Shown piece by piece: positions 16,684 through 27,427 of a stretch of DNA of 64,000 nucleotides. The stretch comes from Coemansia sp. RSA 487 (Eukaryota > Kickxellomycota > Kickxellomycetes > Kickxellales > Kickxellaceae). Under the pieces are notes generated by a model. It ran no database searches and had not been told where the DNA came from. It saw only the letters and a program-made list of their open reading frames with translations. The stretch covers positions 124,001-188,000 of the forward strand of contig JANBRJ010000023.1 in the NCBI GenBank assembly GCA_027577595.1, read 5' to 3'. Position numbers and translations under genes: made by a program. Numbering within the stretch: position 1 is the stretch's first letter; the number at the start of each line of letters is the position of its first letter.

Positions 16684-16825
16684 AACTGACGCAAACGACT
16701 TTTCTTGGAATGCAAGACGCATTATTTCCACCACAAACCTTTCGCCATTCGACACGTATACATCCTTTTTATTCGGCGCAATTAGTTTTGGACAGCACTT
16801 TATGTGGCGGAATTCCACAGATTCT
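16684..16825 (-). repeat. Right arm of an imperfect inverted repeat
   Basis: Reverse complement of the arm at 15655-15797. When both arms are translated they give similar peptides (KLIAPNKKDVYVSNGERF versus KLVAPNNKDVYSPNSQRF), which only reflects the DNA repeat; neither is a convincing gene. Confidence 0.7.
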
Positions 16826-17041
16826 CGATCTATGTGATCACAGTAGGTGGTTTATCTACGATATCCCTAGACTTGGATACCAGCCCCATGGTTCGCATCA
16901 AGCGGTATTGTATATCAAGCCAGCTTTATATTCTTAAAGAGTTTTCTTGGCCCGAAAGAACGAAGTGAGTGGAAAAAAAATAGAAACAAAGTAGATATAA
17001 AAAGAGGGCAAAATCTTGCGTGATCACCACATTTCCCTTTT

Positions 17042-18055
17042 TCAGTTGGAGGCAGGACGATAGACACCGATGACAATTGCGTGGTCGCGCTCGTAAGGCT
17101 CTAGCGTCAGCTGCTCCTGGGGCTTAATCTTCTCCTCCTGCATCTTGCCAACCTCGCGGGCAAAGACTTTGGAGGCCTCAACGGTGGAGTCGATGCAGTT
17201 TGCCTTGATGGAGATGACAATATGGCCGCTGTTCTTGAGGAACTGGTGGGCGTTGAGGGCAATGATGCGGGCCTGATCGGGCTGGGCAACATCGGCAAAG
17301 ATGACATCAACCATCGGCACAAGCATGCGGTACTTTTGCGGGTAGCGTGCATCCTCGACAATCGGCACGACGTTGGTCCGCTTCTTGGCCATGTTGATCA
17401 GATCGCGGCCAGACCGGTGCGAGAACTCGACGGCGTAGACAGCGCCTTCAGGGCCAACGACATCGGCCACATGCGACACGGTGGTTCCTGATGCAGCGCC
17501 AAGGTACAGAACCTTCTTTCCGGGCGCAATGTGGATGTGATCAATGCCACCAAGAATGCCTGCAGCGATCTTGGAGCGGAAGGGGTTCCACACACGGTAC
17601 TCAGTCTTGGTTCCATCGGGACCATCAACAGATATCCGCTTCTCGCCGTATACAGACTCGCCAGGCACAATGTTCTTGGTGACCAGGAGATCCTCCTTGC
17701 CGCGTGCAATGAATATACCCTCGTGTCTGTGTGGCTCGACAATTACCTTGGCGCCACCCCGCGCCCCACCGCGACCGCCACCACGCGCTCCACCGCGCCC
17801 TCCGCGACCGCCACCACGCGCTCCACCACGTCCTCCACGATCTCCGCCAAACCCACCGCGACCTCCGCTGAATCCGCCACGGCCTCCGCCACGGCCTCCT
17901 CCAAACCCACCGCGACCTCCACCACGGCCTCCACGGTCTCCTCCAAACCCACCGCGGCCTCCACCACGGCCTCCACGGTCTCCTCCAAACCCACCACGAC
18001 TACCGCCGCGACCTCCTCCAAATCCACCACGACCACCGCGCTGAGGCAAACCCAT
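17042..18055 (-). CDS. NOP1: Fibrillarin, box C/D snoRNP 2'-O-methyltransferase
   Basis: Nucleolar SAM-dependent enzyme that methylates ribose 2'-OH of pre-rRNA guided by box C/D snoRNAs. Intronless, 337 residues. Residues 1 to about 105 are a Gly/Arg-rich domain of [12 protein letters not shown]-type repeats. The catalytic domain follows: [30 protein letters not shown], then [18 protein letters not shown], the SAM-binding [58 protein letters not shown] and the C-terminal VIGVYRP. The length is normal and the start is the ATG before GLPQRGG. The repeat produces a spurious Thr/Ala-rich frame on the opposite strand. Confidence 0.98.
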   Translation of the reverse strand: MGLPQRGGRGGFGGGRGGSRGGFGGDRGGRGGGRGGFGGDRGGRGGGRGGFGGGRGGGRGGFSGGRGGFGGDRGGRGGARGGGRGGRGGARGGGRGGARGGAKVIVEPHRHEGIFIARGKEDLLVTKNIVPGESVYGEKRISVDGPDGTKTEYRVWNPFRSKIAAGILGGIDHIHIAPGKKVLYLGAASGTTVSHVADVVGPEGAVYAVEFSHRSGRDLINMAKKRTNVVPIVEDARYPQKYRMLVPMVDVIFADVAQPDQARIIALNAHQFLKNSGHIVISIKANCIDSTVEASKVFAREVGKMQEEKIKPQEQLTLEPYERDHAIVIGVYRPASN

Positions 18056-19055
18056 TGTTTTGTTACTTAGCTATTCTTGTGATACAGAGACGTTCTGAAA
18101 TTTTAGGGGTTTGCTTGTCTTGTCTATACGGTTGAGACAGGCAAAGAAAAATGAAGTTGATCTCTTGTTACGTGTGAAGTTGCTGCTTTTGTATCAGCAC
18201 TTGGAACTAACAAGATGAAAAAACACTAGAGAAAATGTTATTAGAAAAATCCTTTTGATGCCAAATACAAGAAAATATGCTAAAGCAAGAAAGAACAACT
18301 GTATCGCGAAAAAAAAATATGCGAAGGAATGGGTGCTTCAAACAAAAAATTTTCGAGTGCCTGTAACTTCAAATACACTTTGTGCACCATTTTTTTATGG
18401 CTGGATCAATTTGATGTGGCCAAAAATTACAAAAAAATTTTCATGGCTAATTAATCGATCATGCAAACCTTGATTGATCAGATTACATTATATGATCTGC
18501 TGAGATCAATTGTCAGCTATTTATATATGAAAAGTGCATAAAACAGTGGCTTCCGAATATTGTGCCAAGTGTTTGTCATGCTTGCACAGCCTAGCCCGTA
18601 GCCTAGTGGATGTATGTGTGGTACTTGTGATACCTCTTGGCACAAGATGCAAGCAACCTTTATTCCTATGGCTAGAAATACGGATATCAAAAAGTATGCT
18701 AGGGATGAAAGTAGAAATCGAGCACTGTCGATACTGTAGCTAGCTGTTGCAGCATTTCTGCTTGCCCGTCTAACTTTCCTTCGTTTCCAAGTTAGAGTCC
18801 ACAACCTACTATTTTACTTTATACTTTAGAATACTCTCACTTGCACAAAAAACGGGCTATACACTAACACATACAGCAGCCGTCTTTTATATAATTTTTT
18901 TACATTTAACAATAGCGCAACAACGAAGACACTGAATAACATCGCGCCGCGGCGGCCAGCTAAATCTTTCCATATTATTTTCTTACTTGCTCCCCATACA
19001 ACATTTATCTATATATTTGTTCTAACGGCTAATTTGCTTGAGTGTCTACAAATAA
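18056..19055. other. AT-rich intergenic region
   Basis: About 1 kb between two divergently transcribed genes (fibrillarin and the DUF1769 gene), AT-rich with many A and T runs and short palindromes such as TTAATCGATC and TTGATCAGATT near 18450-18515. No gene or RNA is visible; it serves as the shared upstream region. Confidence 0.5.
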
Positions 19056-20102
19056 ATGATGCTAGGCGGGCTTTTTGGTGGAGGGCTCATTCCTTCACAA
19101 AACGTGTACGACCCAATGACATCGCAGAGGCTGGTTCTGGAGCGCAATGCCAACTATGTTCTGCGAGTACGCGCTGGTCCCGACACGGCCCATCTGGAGA
19201 CGATCGATGTCAACTACGAGCATACCCCACTCAAGATCGACTCGGATGACTTTACAGGCTATATCTCTGTGCGGGTATTTGGATTCAGCGGACTAATGGC
19301 CGATCCGTGCCATCCGCCACCGGCGAACGCCGAGTATTTCGCAAACGGGTTTAGCCGCAAGGCGTTGTACTCGATCCAGGTCGTCGGGCAGTTCAAGGGC
19401 CGCCATTTGACAGCTGACGACATTATGTTTGGCAACTACTTTGACAGGCGCCTGCCTCTGCCACCATTCTCAGGGCTGTTCGAGTGGTTTATGAGGCGAA
19501 TGGACCGAACGCTGGTGCTGGACATGAAGTCCGACACGCCTTCAGCCGTCAGCCCGCTGCTTGCCACAGTGCAAAAGCTGTCGTACTGGGACAGCTCGTT
19601 GCATGGCTGGGAGACAGACAGCATCCCGCACATCAACAACAAGATTTTGCGCGAGCTGCACCCAATCGACGGTGCGTTTGACAGAGAGGGTCGCGTGACA
19701 GAGTACTTTCCTATCAAAGATACGCTCAACAAGGATAGCAAGAAGCGCCGGCACCACTTTGAAAAGTCGTCGCATAGACAAAAGTGGAAAGTCAAGGAAA
19801 ACGAGACGTACGCCTTTGACTTTTACTCGCCATTCATCGATGTCAACCACCAATGCGTGCGCATGCCCAATGCCATGGTCGAGCCCATGCCCTTTTTTGA
19901 CAGCGACATGCCCCTGCGTTACGAGTGCCGCACACGCGATGGTAGACACACCTTTTTTGTTGTCCAATTCGAGCTGATCCCAGCGTCGCGTACCCGACCG
20001 CTCAGAACGGCGCAGAACGGCCGCCCACGCCGCCAGTATCGCGACAGCGGGTACGAGCGAGAGATCCTTGACCCGCCTCCACCATACACTGAAGAAGCGT
20101 AA
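19056..20102 (+). CDS. DUF1769 family protein (UPF0590-like)
   Basis: A fungal family of unknown molecular function; 348 residues, no intron. Family features: RLVLERNANYVLRVRAGPDT, then TGYISVRVFGFSG with YFANGFSRKALYSIQVVGQF and LTADDIMFGNYFDRRLPLPP, WFMRRMDRTLVLDMKSD near the middle, and FYSPFIDVNHQCVRMPN with an acidic/aromatic pattern near the end. The C-terminus reads DPPPPYTEEA, a PY motif that could bind WW domains of a NEDD4-type ligase. The start is the first of two adjacent ATGs. No signal peptide or membrane segment is evident. Confidence 0.85.
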   Translation: MMLGGLFGGGLIPSQNVYDPMTSQRLVLERNANYVLRVRAGPDTAHLETIDVNYEHTPLKIDSDDFTGYISVRVFGFSGLMADPCHPPPANAEYFANGFSRKALYSIQVVGQFKGRHLTADDIMFGNYFDRRLPLPPFSGLFEWFMRRMDRTLVLDMKSDTPSAVSPLLATVQKLSYWDSSLHGWETDSIPHINNKILRELHPIDGAFDREGRVTEYFPIKDTLNKDSKKRRHHFEKSSHRQKWKVKENETYAFDFYSPFIDVNHQCVRMPNAMVEPMPFFDSDMPLRYECRTRDGRHTFFVVQFELIPASRTRPLRTAQNGRPRRQYRDSGYEREILDPPPPYTEEA

Positions 20103-20634
20103 GCAGTTACGCTTTCATTTTTTTTTTAGTTTTTGAACCATTGTCCAAATCTCAGCCCTTCACGTGAAAATATACTGATCACCCGGCCACGGAAGCAACA
20201 AATCTTCTTTTGGCCGTGGCGGAACAGAGCCCATATGACACAATGTGTCCTCTGCGATACACCAATCGGACACCAGTGGCAACGAAAAGCACATGCTTTT
20301 TTCTTGCGGAGACACTGAAAAGGTCTGTGCCCATGGACGCTGCAAATGAAAAAAGCCAAAAGAGGTAGAACAAGTGGCCCGCGAGCTTGTGAATGCGCAA
20401 CAACCAATACAGCATATATTCATTTCCGCCTGATCCTGGACCACCTGGTGGGCATGAAGCAGGTAGAAGCGAAGTGCCAGATTCCTGCTCCTGATAAATA
20501 CGTGTAATGTGTTATTGTCATGTTTGTTTTCTCCTCCCTTTTGCCTTTGCACTCAACACCACTGCTATTATATACTGCTTTTGTGTTTCATTTTTTCTAA
20601 ATCATATTCTTGTATTTGCTGATAGTATCTCACC
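20103..20634. promoter_or_regulatory. Upstream region of the acyl-CoA synthetase gene
   Basis: About 530 bases. A perfect palindrome TTCACGTGAA (around 20159-20168) contains the CACGTG core used by bHLH factors. A GC hairpin (GGCCACGG ... CCGTGGC) lies at about 20183-20221. CT- and T-rich sequence precedes the start codon. Confidence 0.35.
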
Positions 20635-22716
20635 ATGCCATCTTCTGCCTCCGGTAACACCCCGAAAAAGTCCTACCGTGTGCCCAACTCGGAGGTGCCC
20701 GGCAGCACCTATATCATCCGCCATCCTGACGACAAAGATTCGCTCGAGATACCATTGCTCCGCGACTACTACGCCGACAATGTCTTTGGAATGTTCCAGG
20801 AGTCTGCCAGGAGGTTTTCCAGCGATGACTTTGTCGGCCGTCGTCCCTACAGCAAAGAAACCAATAAGTTCGGCGACTTTGAGTGGACCTCGTATGGCGA
20901 TGCCTATGACCGCGCAGTCGAGATTGGTAGCGGCCTGGTTCACCTGCTGAAGCGCCATGTGCGCCCGGATGCCGACATTGCCGCATTGACCAAGCTTCCC
21001 CTGGGCATGTATGCATCCAACCGCGTCGAGTGGATTCTAGCCGACTACGCGGGCCTGTCGCAAAACCTCTACACCGTCGCACTCTATGATACGCTGGGTG
21101 CTGACTCTATCGAGTACATTGTCAACCACGCAGAAATCGAAGTACTTGTCTGCTCTCTTGACAAAGTCCCTAAGCTCCTCAAGATGCGTGAGAAGTTGCC
21201 TCAGCTAAAAGTCATTGTGTCGATGGATAACTTTGGCGAGGACATACCGGATGAAGCATTGCCCAGCCCTTTCAACACCAGCAGCGTGACCGTGCTAAAG
21301 CAATGGGCCGAGGCAGCCGGCATTGCGCTCTACGATCTTGCGAGTGTAGCAGCTTTGGGCGCGAACGAGCCCGTCCCAATCCGCATGCCAAAGCCGGACG
21401 ATATCTTTTGCTTGTGCTACACGTCTGGCACCACCGGAACCCCAAAGGCCGCAAAGATCATGCATAATAACATGGACTATATCCAGAGGATTGTGCCCCT
21501 TGTTGTCAACATCTCCTCACGACCTGTGATATTGGCGTACCTACCCCTTGCACACATCTATGAGCGCTTCTGCGAAATCTACAATATGTCCATGGGCGGC
21601 AAAATTGGCGTGTATTCTGGTAACATTCTGAATGTTGTTGACGACATCCAGACCCTGCGCCCAAATGTGTTTAACAGCGTTCCACGCCTGCTAAACCGTA
21701 TCTACGACCGTCTTGTGGCTGGCACCATTCATGCCCCTGGGCTTACAGGTGTAATTGCACGGCGTGCTGTTGCCGACAAATTCGCGAATCTGGAGGCCGG
21801 AAAGGGTAATACGCATGCCTTTTGGGATCGCATCTTGTTCCGCAAAATCCGCGCACTGCTTGGCGGAAACATTGAGTTTGTGCTGACCGGCAGCGCCCCT
21901 ATCGACAAGAACGTTCTGCAGTTCTTGCGCATCTGCTTCTGCTGCCAGGTGTCTGAGGGCTGGGGCGCGACCGAGACGTGTGGCGTAGGAATCCTCAACA
22001 CAAAGACAGAAAACCAGGGAGGGCGCGTTGGAATTCCGTTGCAGGCCATGGAGGTTAAGCTTGTGGACGTACCCGATATGAACTATCTGGCTACTGACAA
22101 GCCCTGCCCGCGCGGCGAGCTAATGATCCGCGGGCCGTGCGTGTTTGGCGGGTACCACAAGGACCCCAAAAAAACCGTAGAGACCATTCTCGAGGACGGC
22201 TGGCTGGCCACAGGCGACGTTGGACGCATCAACGAGGACGGCACCATTTCGATCATTGACCGCAAGAAAAACATCTTCAAACTCTCGCAAGGCGAGTACG
22301 TTGCGCCCGAGGCTCTTGAGAACATCTACGGAAACGACAGCTGTGTGCAGCAGGTGTTTGTCCACGGCGACTCGCTGCAGAGCTGCCTTGTTGGCGTTGT
22401 CGTTCCCGACCCCGAAACGTTTGTTCCGTGGGCGCAGAAGCTAGCAGGCGACAAATCTGCCTCTTTGGAAAGCCTGTGTATAAGCAGTACGATCAACGCA
22501 GCGCTGTGCAAGAGGCTTGCTGCAGTGGGCCGGAAGGCAAAGCTGCAGGGCTACGAGATTCTTAAGGCTATCAAGATCGAACACCGGCCATTTGACGTCG
22601 AGACAAACGGCATCCTGACGCCAACAATGAAGCTCAAACGTAACATTGCCGCAGAATACTACCGCCCCGATATTGACGAGATGTACGCTGCAATCAATGC
22701 CGATGGAAGCAAGTAG
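20635..22716 (+). CDS. FAA1: Long-chain fatty acid-CoA ligase (Faa1/Faa4 type)
   Basis: Activates long-chain fatty acids to acyl-CoA in an ATP-dependent two-step reaction, feeding lipid synthesis and beta-oxidation. 693 residues, intronless, the usual length. AMP-binding motif CYTSGTTGTPKAAKIMH at about residue 262, AYLPLAHIYER, then FVLTGSAPIDKNVLQFLR, GWGATETCGVGI, and the fatty-acid signature TGDVGRINEDGTISIIDRKK followed by NIFKLSQGEYVAPEALEN. The catalytic Lys is expected in the LTPTMKLKRN segment near the C-terminus. No transmembrane segment or C-terminal peroxisomal SKL signal is seen (ends DGSK). The symbol marks the closest yeast group and does not choose between Faa1, Faa3 and Faa4. 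Confidence 0.95.
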   Translation: MPSSASGNTPKKSYRVPNSEVPGSTYIIRHPDDKDSLEIPLLRDYYADNVFGMFQESARRFSSDDFVGRRPYSKETNKFGDFEWTSYGDAYDRAVEIGSGLVHLLKRHVRPDADIAALTKLPLGMYASNRVEWILADYAGLSQNLYTVALYDTLGADSIEYIVNHAEIEVLVCSLDKVPKLLKMREKLPQLKVIVSMDNFGEDIPDEALPSPFNTSSVTVLKQWAEAAGIALYDLASVAALGANEPVPIRMPKPDDIFCLCYTSGTTGTPKAAKIMHNNMDYIQRIVPLVVNISSRPVILAYLPLAHIYERFCEIYNMSMGGKIGVYSGNILNVVDDIQTLRPNVFNSVPRLLNRIYDRLVAGTIHAPGLTGVIARRAVADKFANLEAGKGNTHAFWDRILFRKIRALLGGNIEFVLTGSAPIDKNVLQFLRICFCCQVSEGWGATETCGVGILNTKTENQGGRVGIPLQAMEVKLVDVPDMNYLATDKPCPRGELMIRGPCVFGGYHKDPKKTVETILEDGWLATGDVGRINEDGTISIIDRKKNIFKLSQGEYVAPEALENIYGNDSCVQQVFVHGDSLQSCLVGVVVPDPETFVPWAQKLAGDKSASLESLCISSTINAALCKRLAAVGRKAKLQGYEILKAIKIEHRPFDVETNGILTPTMKLKRNIAAEYYRPDIDEMYAAINADGSK

Positions 22717-23023
22717 ATACTACAAAGTTGTGTTATACCTGGCTCTTCCTTAATATTGACAAACCACAACTACAGTATATTTTACTCGGAATTTTGGAAA
22801 TACGAGACTATAATTTATTGGAAAAATCAGCAATTTCAGCTGTAGCCATAATTTGATGTCGCAGGCAGTAGTAATCACCCTTTGCCTCAAAAAAATGGAA
22901 TCGAATCCCAGAGCTTGATACATCATGCACCTTTCCTTGATTCACTCGTATACATTTACTAAGCTTATTGAGCAGTTTTGATAGGGAACGCTTATACTTC
23001 TCTGGCTGAACCTGGTGGCCAAA

Positions 23024-24373
23024 ATGAACTACTTGCCTGTAACTGTTTTGGAGGCCGACAGCCGCAATGGCGTTATCGTGCTGGCATTTGGCGCGGACTT
23101 TCATGTAGCAGATAGGTAGGCATCGCATTCTAGCTGTTGTAGTTTAGCACTATGTTGCATGTTTTGCTACTTAATCTGTAAACAAAGGCTTACTAACCAG
23201 TTGTTGTCTAAAAAACATGCATGCATACACATACTTGTGTCGGACACCGAGCGTAGAAAAGGTAATGTTATTGCAACAACAGCCGATACTGTATCAGACC
23301 CCACCGTTGTACGGGTGGATAGGGCGGGAAAGGGCGCGGCAATTAAGGCGGTGGCATTCAGCAGAGACGGCTCGCTGCTTGCGGTGTGCACCCTTGACAA
23401 GTGCGTACATATCTATGACACCGCAACCTGGGCATGTCTGCGCAAAACAGCCACGGAGAAGCGCACAAACTCCATATGCTTTGACCCAGCTGGAGACCAT
23501 CTGGTAACAGGGGACAAGTTTGGTGACTCGTACAGAATCAGCGTACATGGTAGCCAGGTAGACGATGCTGCTGAGAAAAACAAGCACGAGGTTCTTTTAG
23601 GACATGTCTCAAGCATCTGCGACGTCAAATTCTCGTTCGGCACTTCCCCGAACACGCAGCAGTACATTCTGACGTGCGACCGTGACGAGAAAATCAGGAT
23701 CAGCAAGTACCCGAACGCCTACAACATCCAGTCCTTCTGCCTCGGCCACACAGAGTTTGTCACGACAATAGCGACCGCACCGTTTGGTCCAGAAAACGCT
23801 GTGACCGGGTCTGGCGACGGGACGGTGCGACTGTGGGATGTGGCGAGCGGACAGCTCCTGCAGACGGTGACGCTTGAGCAGCACCTGTCCAAGTACTACG
23901 CGGATGGTAGGGCTGTTTGTGGCGAAAATACCAATGAAGATCGGACGGCTGCAATGGAGAGATATGGGGTTCTGCGCGTGCGCGCCTGCGACAGAATGCG
24001 CGCGTTTATTGTCATTGTTGAGAGAATCCCAGCCGTCGTCGTCATCCCGTTCGTAGTAGGAGACGGGGGCTCGGGTGAAGCACAGACAGCCGCTGGACTG
24101 GGCAGTCCTCAGATTGTCGACCTTGCACGGGCACCCATCGACGCAGCCGTGCTTGACGCCAGGATAGTTGTGTCACTTGTTCCGGCCGAGCAGAGCGCTG
24201 TACAGATCGCCGTGCTGAAGCCGGATGCAGATGGGTCGTTTGTGCACGACAGTGAGTGCGCTGAGGCACTGGCCAAGAACAGGACGCTTGAGACAGCCGA
24301 GGTGCCTGTTGTCGAGTCGGTTTTTGTTTGGGGCAACAAAATGTATCTGGAGCGGCCGCGAGGCGAGGAATAA
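23024..24373 (+). CDS. TRM82: tRNA (guanine-N7) methyltransferase WD40 subunit Trm82/WDR4, two exons
   Basis: Non-catalytic partner that stabilises Trm8 for m7G46 formation in tRNA. Exon 1 is 23024-23115 (MNYLPVTVLEADSRNGVIVL AFGADF in two pieces); the intron is 23116-23256 (GTAGGC donor, ACTAAC, acceptor GCGTAG); exon 2 is 23257-24373. The phase matches and gives 402 residues. Family signatures: KRTNSICFDPAGDHLVTGDK, FGDSY, VLLGHVSSICDVKFS, ILTCDRDEKIRISKYPNAYN, then SFCLGHTEFVTTIA and GSGDGTVRLWDVASGQLLQT. The WD blades fill the first two thirds; the C-terminus is less conserved. Translating exon 2 alone would give a false N-terminus starting inside the intron. Confidence 0.92.
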
Positions 24374-24528
24374 GGCGAGGGAGGTGTGCCTGGAGAAGCA
24401 GAACACAAAGAGTTTTCCCTTTTGTCGATTGGAAGTGCTGGTGCGAGCCCCAGGGCTTGGTCTGAACATTAGAAAAAGATTGATTATATGCTGAGTGTTA
24501 TATTTATATACTAGAAGAAATTGGAAAT

Positions 24529-26334
24529 CTAGGCGACGAAGCGGCGCTTCAGCAGCGTTGCTTCGCCCATGTTGAGCGAAAACTTGCCGCCAGTGGTGGT
24601 TGTGGACTGTGCCCCAGCAACGGCAGCGGCAGTAGGGCCTGAGGCACCAGAGTGACGTTGCTGCTGCTGCTTTGAGCGGTGCGTTGCGCGCTGCTTCTTG
24701 GATGGAAGATCAAGCACTCTGGAGATGAGGCTCATGTCGGTATCAGCGGCATAAATGTCAATGGGGCTGCCGAGCGTCCCCTGCCAGCAGTGGCGCTGCT
24801 GGATCGGAGTAGCCGCCGCCTGGATGTTGACCCAGCCGCTAGATATGTTCTGCGACCGCGGGCTCAGAACGTCGCGTGGTCTTGTGCGGCTTACAGAAAA
24901 GTCTGTGGTTTGCGGTGCGGGGCTCTTGATGCCGTACTGGCCAAACGCGGCATCCCAAGTCGGCGTGCTTGCATAGCGCTGGTGGGCCGACTCGTCGTCG
25001 CCAAGCCTGCGCATTGCGTATGCCAGATCGTATGCGTTCTTCATTGTGTTCCTGGGCGAAAACTGGCCCTGGCTCTCGGCAGGCTGCGTGTTGAGAATGT
25101 TGGTGAATGGCTGGCGGAGCGTCAGATGCTGTGTCAGGCGGTTGGTGTTGCGGCGCTTGTTGACAGACGAGCGGGCTGCCTCGGCAATGGTAGCGCCGTC
25201 GTACATCTCGTTCAGCCCCGCCACAATCCACGGGTGGCGCATAAAGTCCTGGATCGTGTAGCGGCGTGCCGGGTCCAGCTCAAGCAGCTTACTGACAAGG
25301 TGTTTGATCTGTGGGTTCACGCCGTCCCACCACGGCGATAGGAACTCGTACTGGCCCAGAGCCACCTTGCGTGTCAGCACCTTGACATCCTCGTCATAGA
25401 ATGGAGGGAACCCGCACACCATAGCATAGAGCATGCAGCCCAGGCCCCACATGTCAACCGACTTTGTGTACAGCTCGTCGCGAACTACCTCGGGCGCCGC
25501 GTAGCCTGTGGTTCCACACGGCGTGTGCGTGGCCTGATTCCACACCACCTTACTCAGCCCAAAGTCGATGAGCTTGACGCGCCCAATACCGCCGCCGCCC
25601 ACGCCTGGCACGAAGATGCCCTCCTCCATCTTCTCAGCTGTGTCTCCCTGCCGCTGCTTCTCCTTGACGCCCGAGGAGACCACAGGGATCGGCTCAAAGA
25701 CGACATTCTCAAGCTTGAGGTCGCGCTGCACAATGCCGTTTGCGTGGAGATATTGCACAGCCTCGGCCACCTGGATGATGACATGGCGCGCAAGGCGCTC
25801 GCTAAGATACGTGAGCTGCAGGACACGGTCAAACAGCTCGCCGCCAGCCGCATACTCCATGATCAGATAGTAGTAGTCGCGCGACTCGCAAAACCCAACC
25901 AGCTTGATTACGCGCGGGCTGTGCAGGCTCTCCATGATAGCAACCTCCTTGTGGATGTTGGCTATCTGCACTGCACTCAGCCCAGTTCTGCAGATCGCCT
26001 TGATTGCTACGCTTCTTCCGGTTGCGTCTTGCCGTGCGCTGTACACCTTGCTGAATGCACCTTCGCCTATTCTGTTGAGGACCGTGTAACCATCGATCGA
26101 GGGAAGACCGTTCCTTCCGGCATCTGCCCCGCTGATGATGCCCGAGTTGGAGTTTCTACGGCTGGGCTTATGTCCGCCGGACACTACTTCATCGTCGCTG
26201 CTTTCAAGCACGTATTTTGAGTTTTTGGCCCCATCGATCGAGCGCCGCCGGCGTCTGCTTGAGGTGTTGGCTGCGTACGAGCTGTTTGCCGAGCTGTTGG
26301 CTGCGATGGTGGTTCCGTTGTTGAAGAGACCCAT
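24529..26334 (-). CDS. Rck2/Srk1-type MAPK-activated protein kinase
   Basis: CAMK-group Ser/Thr kinase; yeast Rck2 and fission yeast Srk1 act below the Hog1/Sty1 stress MAPK. 601 residues from the ATG at 26334. The N-terminal 80 residues are Ser/Arg-rich. Kinase domain about 85-375: IGEGAFSKVYSA, VAIKAI (Lys), IMEYAAGGELFDRV, NGIVQRDLKLENVVFEP, LIDFGLSKVVWNQATHTPCG, TTGYAAPEVVRDELYTKSVD, MWGLGCMLYAMVCGFPPFYD. The insert after LENVVFEPIP and before the DFG is characteristic of the Rck/Srk group. Odd: the catalytic loop reads QRD instead of HRD. The C-terminal half is low-complexity with KKQRATHRSKQQQQRHSG. It is convergent with Trm82, 155 bases apart. Confidence 0.88.
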   Translation of the reverse strand: MGLFNNGTTIAANSSANSSYAANTSSRRRRRSIDGAKNSKYVLESSDDEVVSGGHKPSRRNSNSGIISGADAGRNGLPSIDGYTVLNRIGEGAFSKVYSARQDATGRSVAIKAICRTGLSAVQIANIHKEVAIMESLHSPRVIKLVGFCESRDYYYLIMEYAAGGELFDRVLQLTYLSERLARHVIIQVAEAVQYLHANGIVQRDLKLENVVFEPIPVVSSGVKEKQRQGDTAEKMEEGIFVPGVGGGGIGRVKLIDFGLSKVVWNQATHTPCGTTGYAAPEVVRDELYTKSVDMWGLGCMLYAMVCGFPPFYDEDVKVLTRKVALGQYEFLSPWWDGVNPQIKHLVSKLLELDPARRYTIQDFMRHPWIVAGLNEMYDGATIAEAARSSVNKRRNTNRLTQHLTLRQPFTNILNTQPAESQGQFSPRNTMKNAYDLAYAMRRLGDDESAHQRYASTPTWDAAFGQYGIKSPAPQTTDFSVSRTRPRDVLSPRSQNISSGWVNIQAAATPIQQRHCWQGTLGSPIDIYAADTDMSLISRVLDLPSKKQRATHRSKQQQQRHSGASGPTAAAVAGAQSTTTTGGKFSLNMGEATLLKRRFVA

Positions 26335-27427
26335 TGTCAAAGAGAAACGAGAAGAGAAATAAAAACAACAAACAATGTGATGCTATATATTAGGGATTAA
26401 AGAGCGAAGCTGTTGTAGTTGGCTTTCAAGTGGGCAATAATGATTTGGAGTTTGTGGAAGAATATAAACGATGTTTGTTTTGGGGAAGGAGGGGAGAGAG
26501 AGGGAGAGAGAGGGAGAGAGAAAGAGAAAGAGGAGAGTGAAAAAGGATGACAGAGAAAAAAAGATATGCAAAATGCGATGAAACGGTCTGTCGCTTGTTG
26601 GGCGAGATGAATGGTGAGATAAATGTAAGGAGTTTGGTGTGCAAAAGAAAACAAAAATGTAAGGTCGGTTGGAAAGAATAGGTTCGAGATTGGCCGTGGT
26701 CTTCGTGTCTGGATTAAATAGGCTGATGCTTGCCAGTTTATCCCACTCTCGTCTCTCTTAATGTTGTTAGGATTTGTCTGCCAAAGCCGCGATTTCCTCC
26801 TGTGTGCGCACAAAAGAAAGTGATTTACTCTATTCCTTTCGGCTGATGCTCAAGTACAAGCATACTTGGACATTGCTCCAATGTTATAAAGAAACACTCT
26901 ACAAAGAAAATGTAAATAATAATTTCTCTTTCTAACTACAATATTTATTTTTGGCAACAAGACAATTTGCCAGCAGCTTCTTTGTGCTTTTCTTTCTGGA
27001 GAGCTACACCATATCCAAAAAGACAACATGGATATCATGAGCTCTCTTTAAATTGCCGGGTGTTTGTTATTTGGATTTTAGAGTTCTAAAGCAGGGCCAG
27101 AGAGTCTCATGCGTTCATTCTATTTTTGGATGTCAGTTATGAGTTGCTTTGTAATGCCGATATGATCTCTTTACAGCCTTCATTTGCGTTTAATTGCTTT
27201 GATTTTAAGATATATACGCGAACTGTCCACATGTGCTGCAAAAGAAAGGACGATAAAGTATTTGAGAATTTTCAGTTACCGCCTGCTTGCTTTACTTTGC
27301 ATTCTACAAAGCGACTTGCGTGCATAACAAAATAAAAAATAAATAAAAGGGTATTATTTTTTTACATCCACACAACATTGTGGCGTTCTAAAAGAAACTA
27401 GTTACAATTGCTGCATCCTAATGACTG
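26335..27427. other. Intergenic: kinase 5' flank and forkhead 3' flank
   Basis: About 1.1 kb, AT-rich apart from a purine-rich simple repeat at about 26485-26545. Open frames across the repeat are low-complexity (Ser/Leu/Pro or Arg/Glu) and not credible genes. Nothing else is visible. Confidence 0.5.
26485..26545. repeat. GA-rich simple repeat
   Basis: Purine tract built of GAGAGAGG units drifting into GAAAGA, about 60 bases, 150 bases upstream of the kinase start. Likely a variable microsatellite in the promoter or 5' leader. Confidence 0.9.

Noticed and set aside
17531-18070. Thr/Ala/Ser-rich plus-strand open frame of 179 codons
   Set aside because: It is the antisense of the Gly/Arg repeat of fibrillarin; the repeat keeps other frames open by composition.
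22808-23128. 106-codon minus-strand open frame between the acyl-CoA synthetase and TRM82 genes
   Set aside because: It overlaps exon 1 of TRM82 on the opposite strand, and its sequence matches no family; most likely chance.
26397-26813. Ser/Leu/Pro-rich minus-strand frames upstream of the Rck2-type kinase
   Set aside because: They arise from translating the GA/CT simple repeat; no conserved feature.
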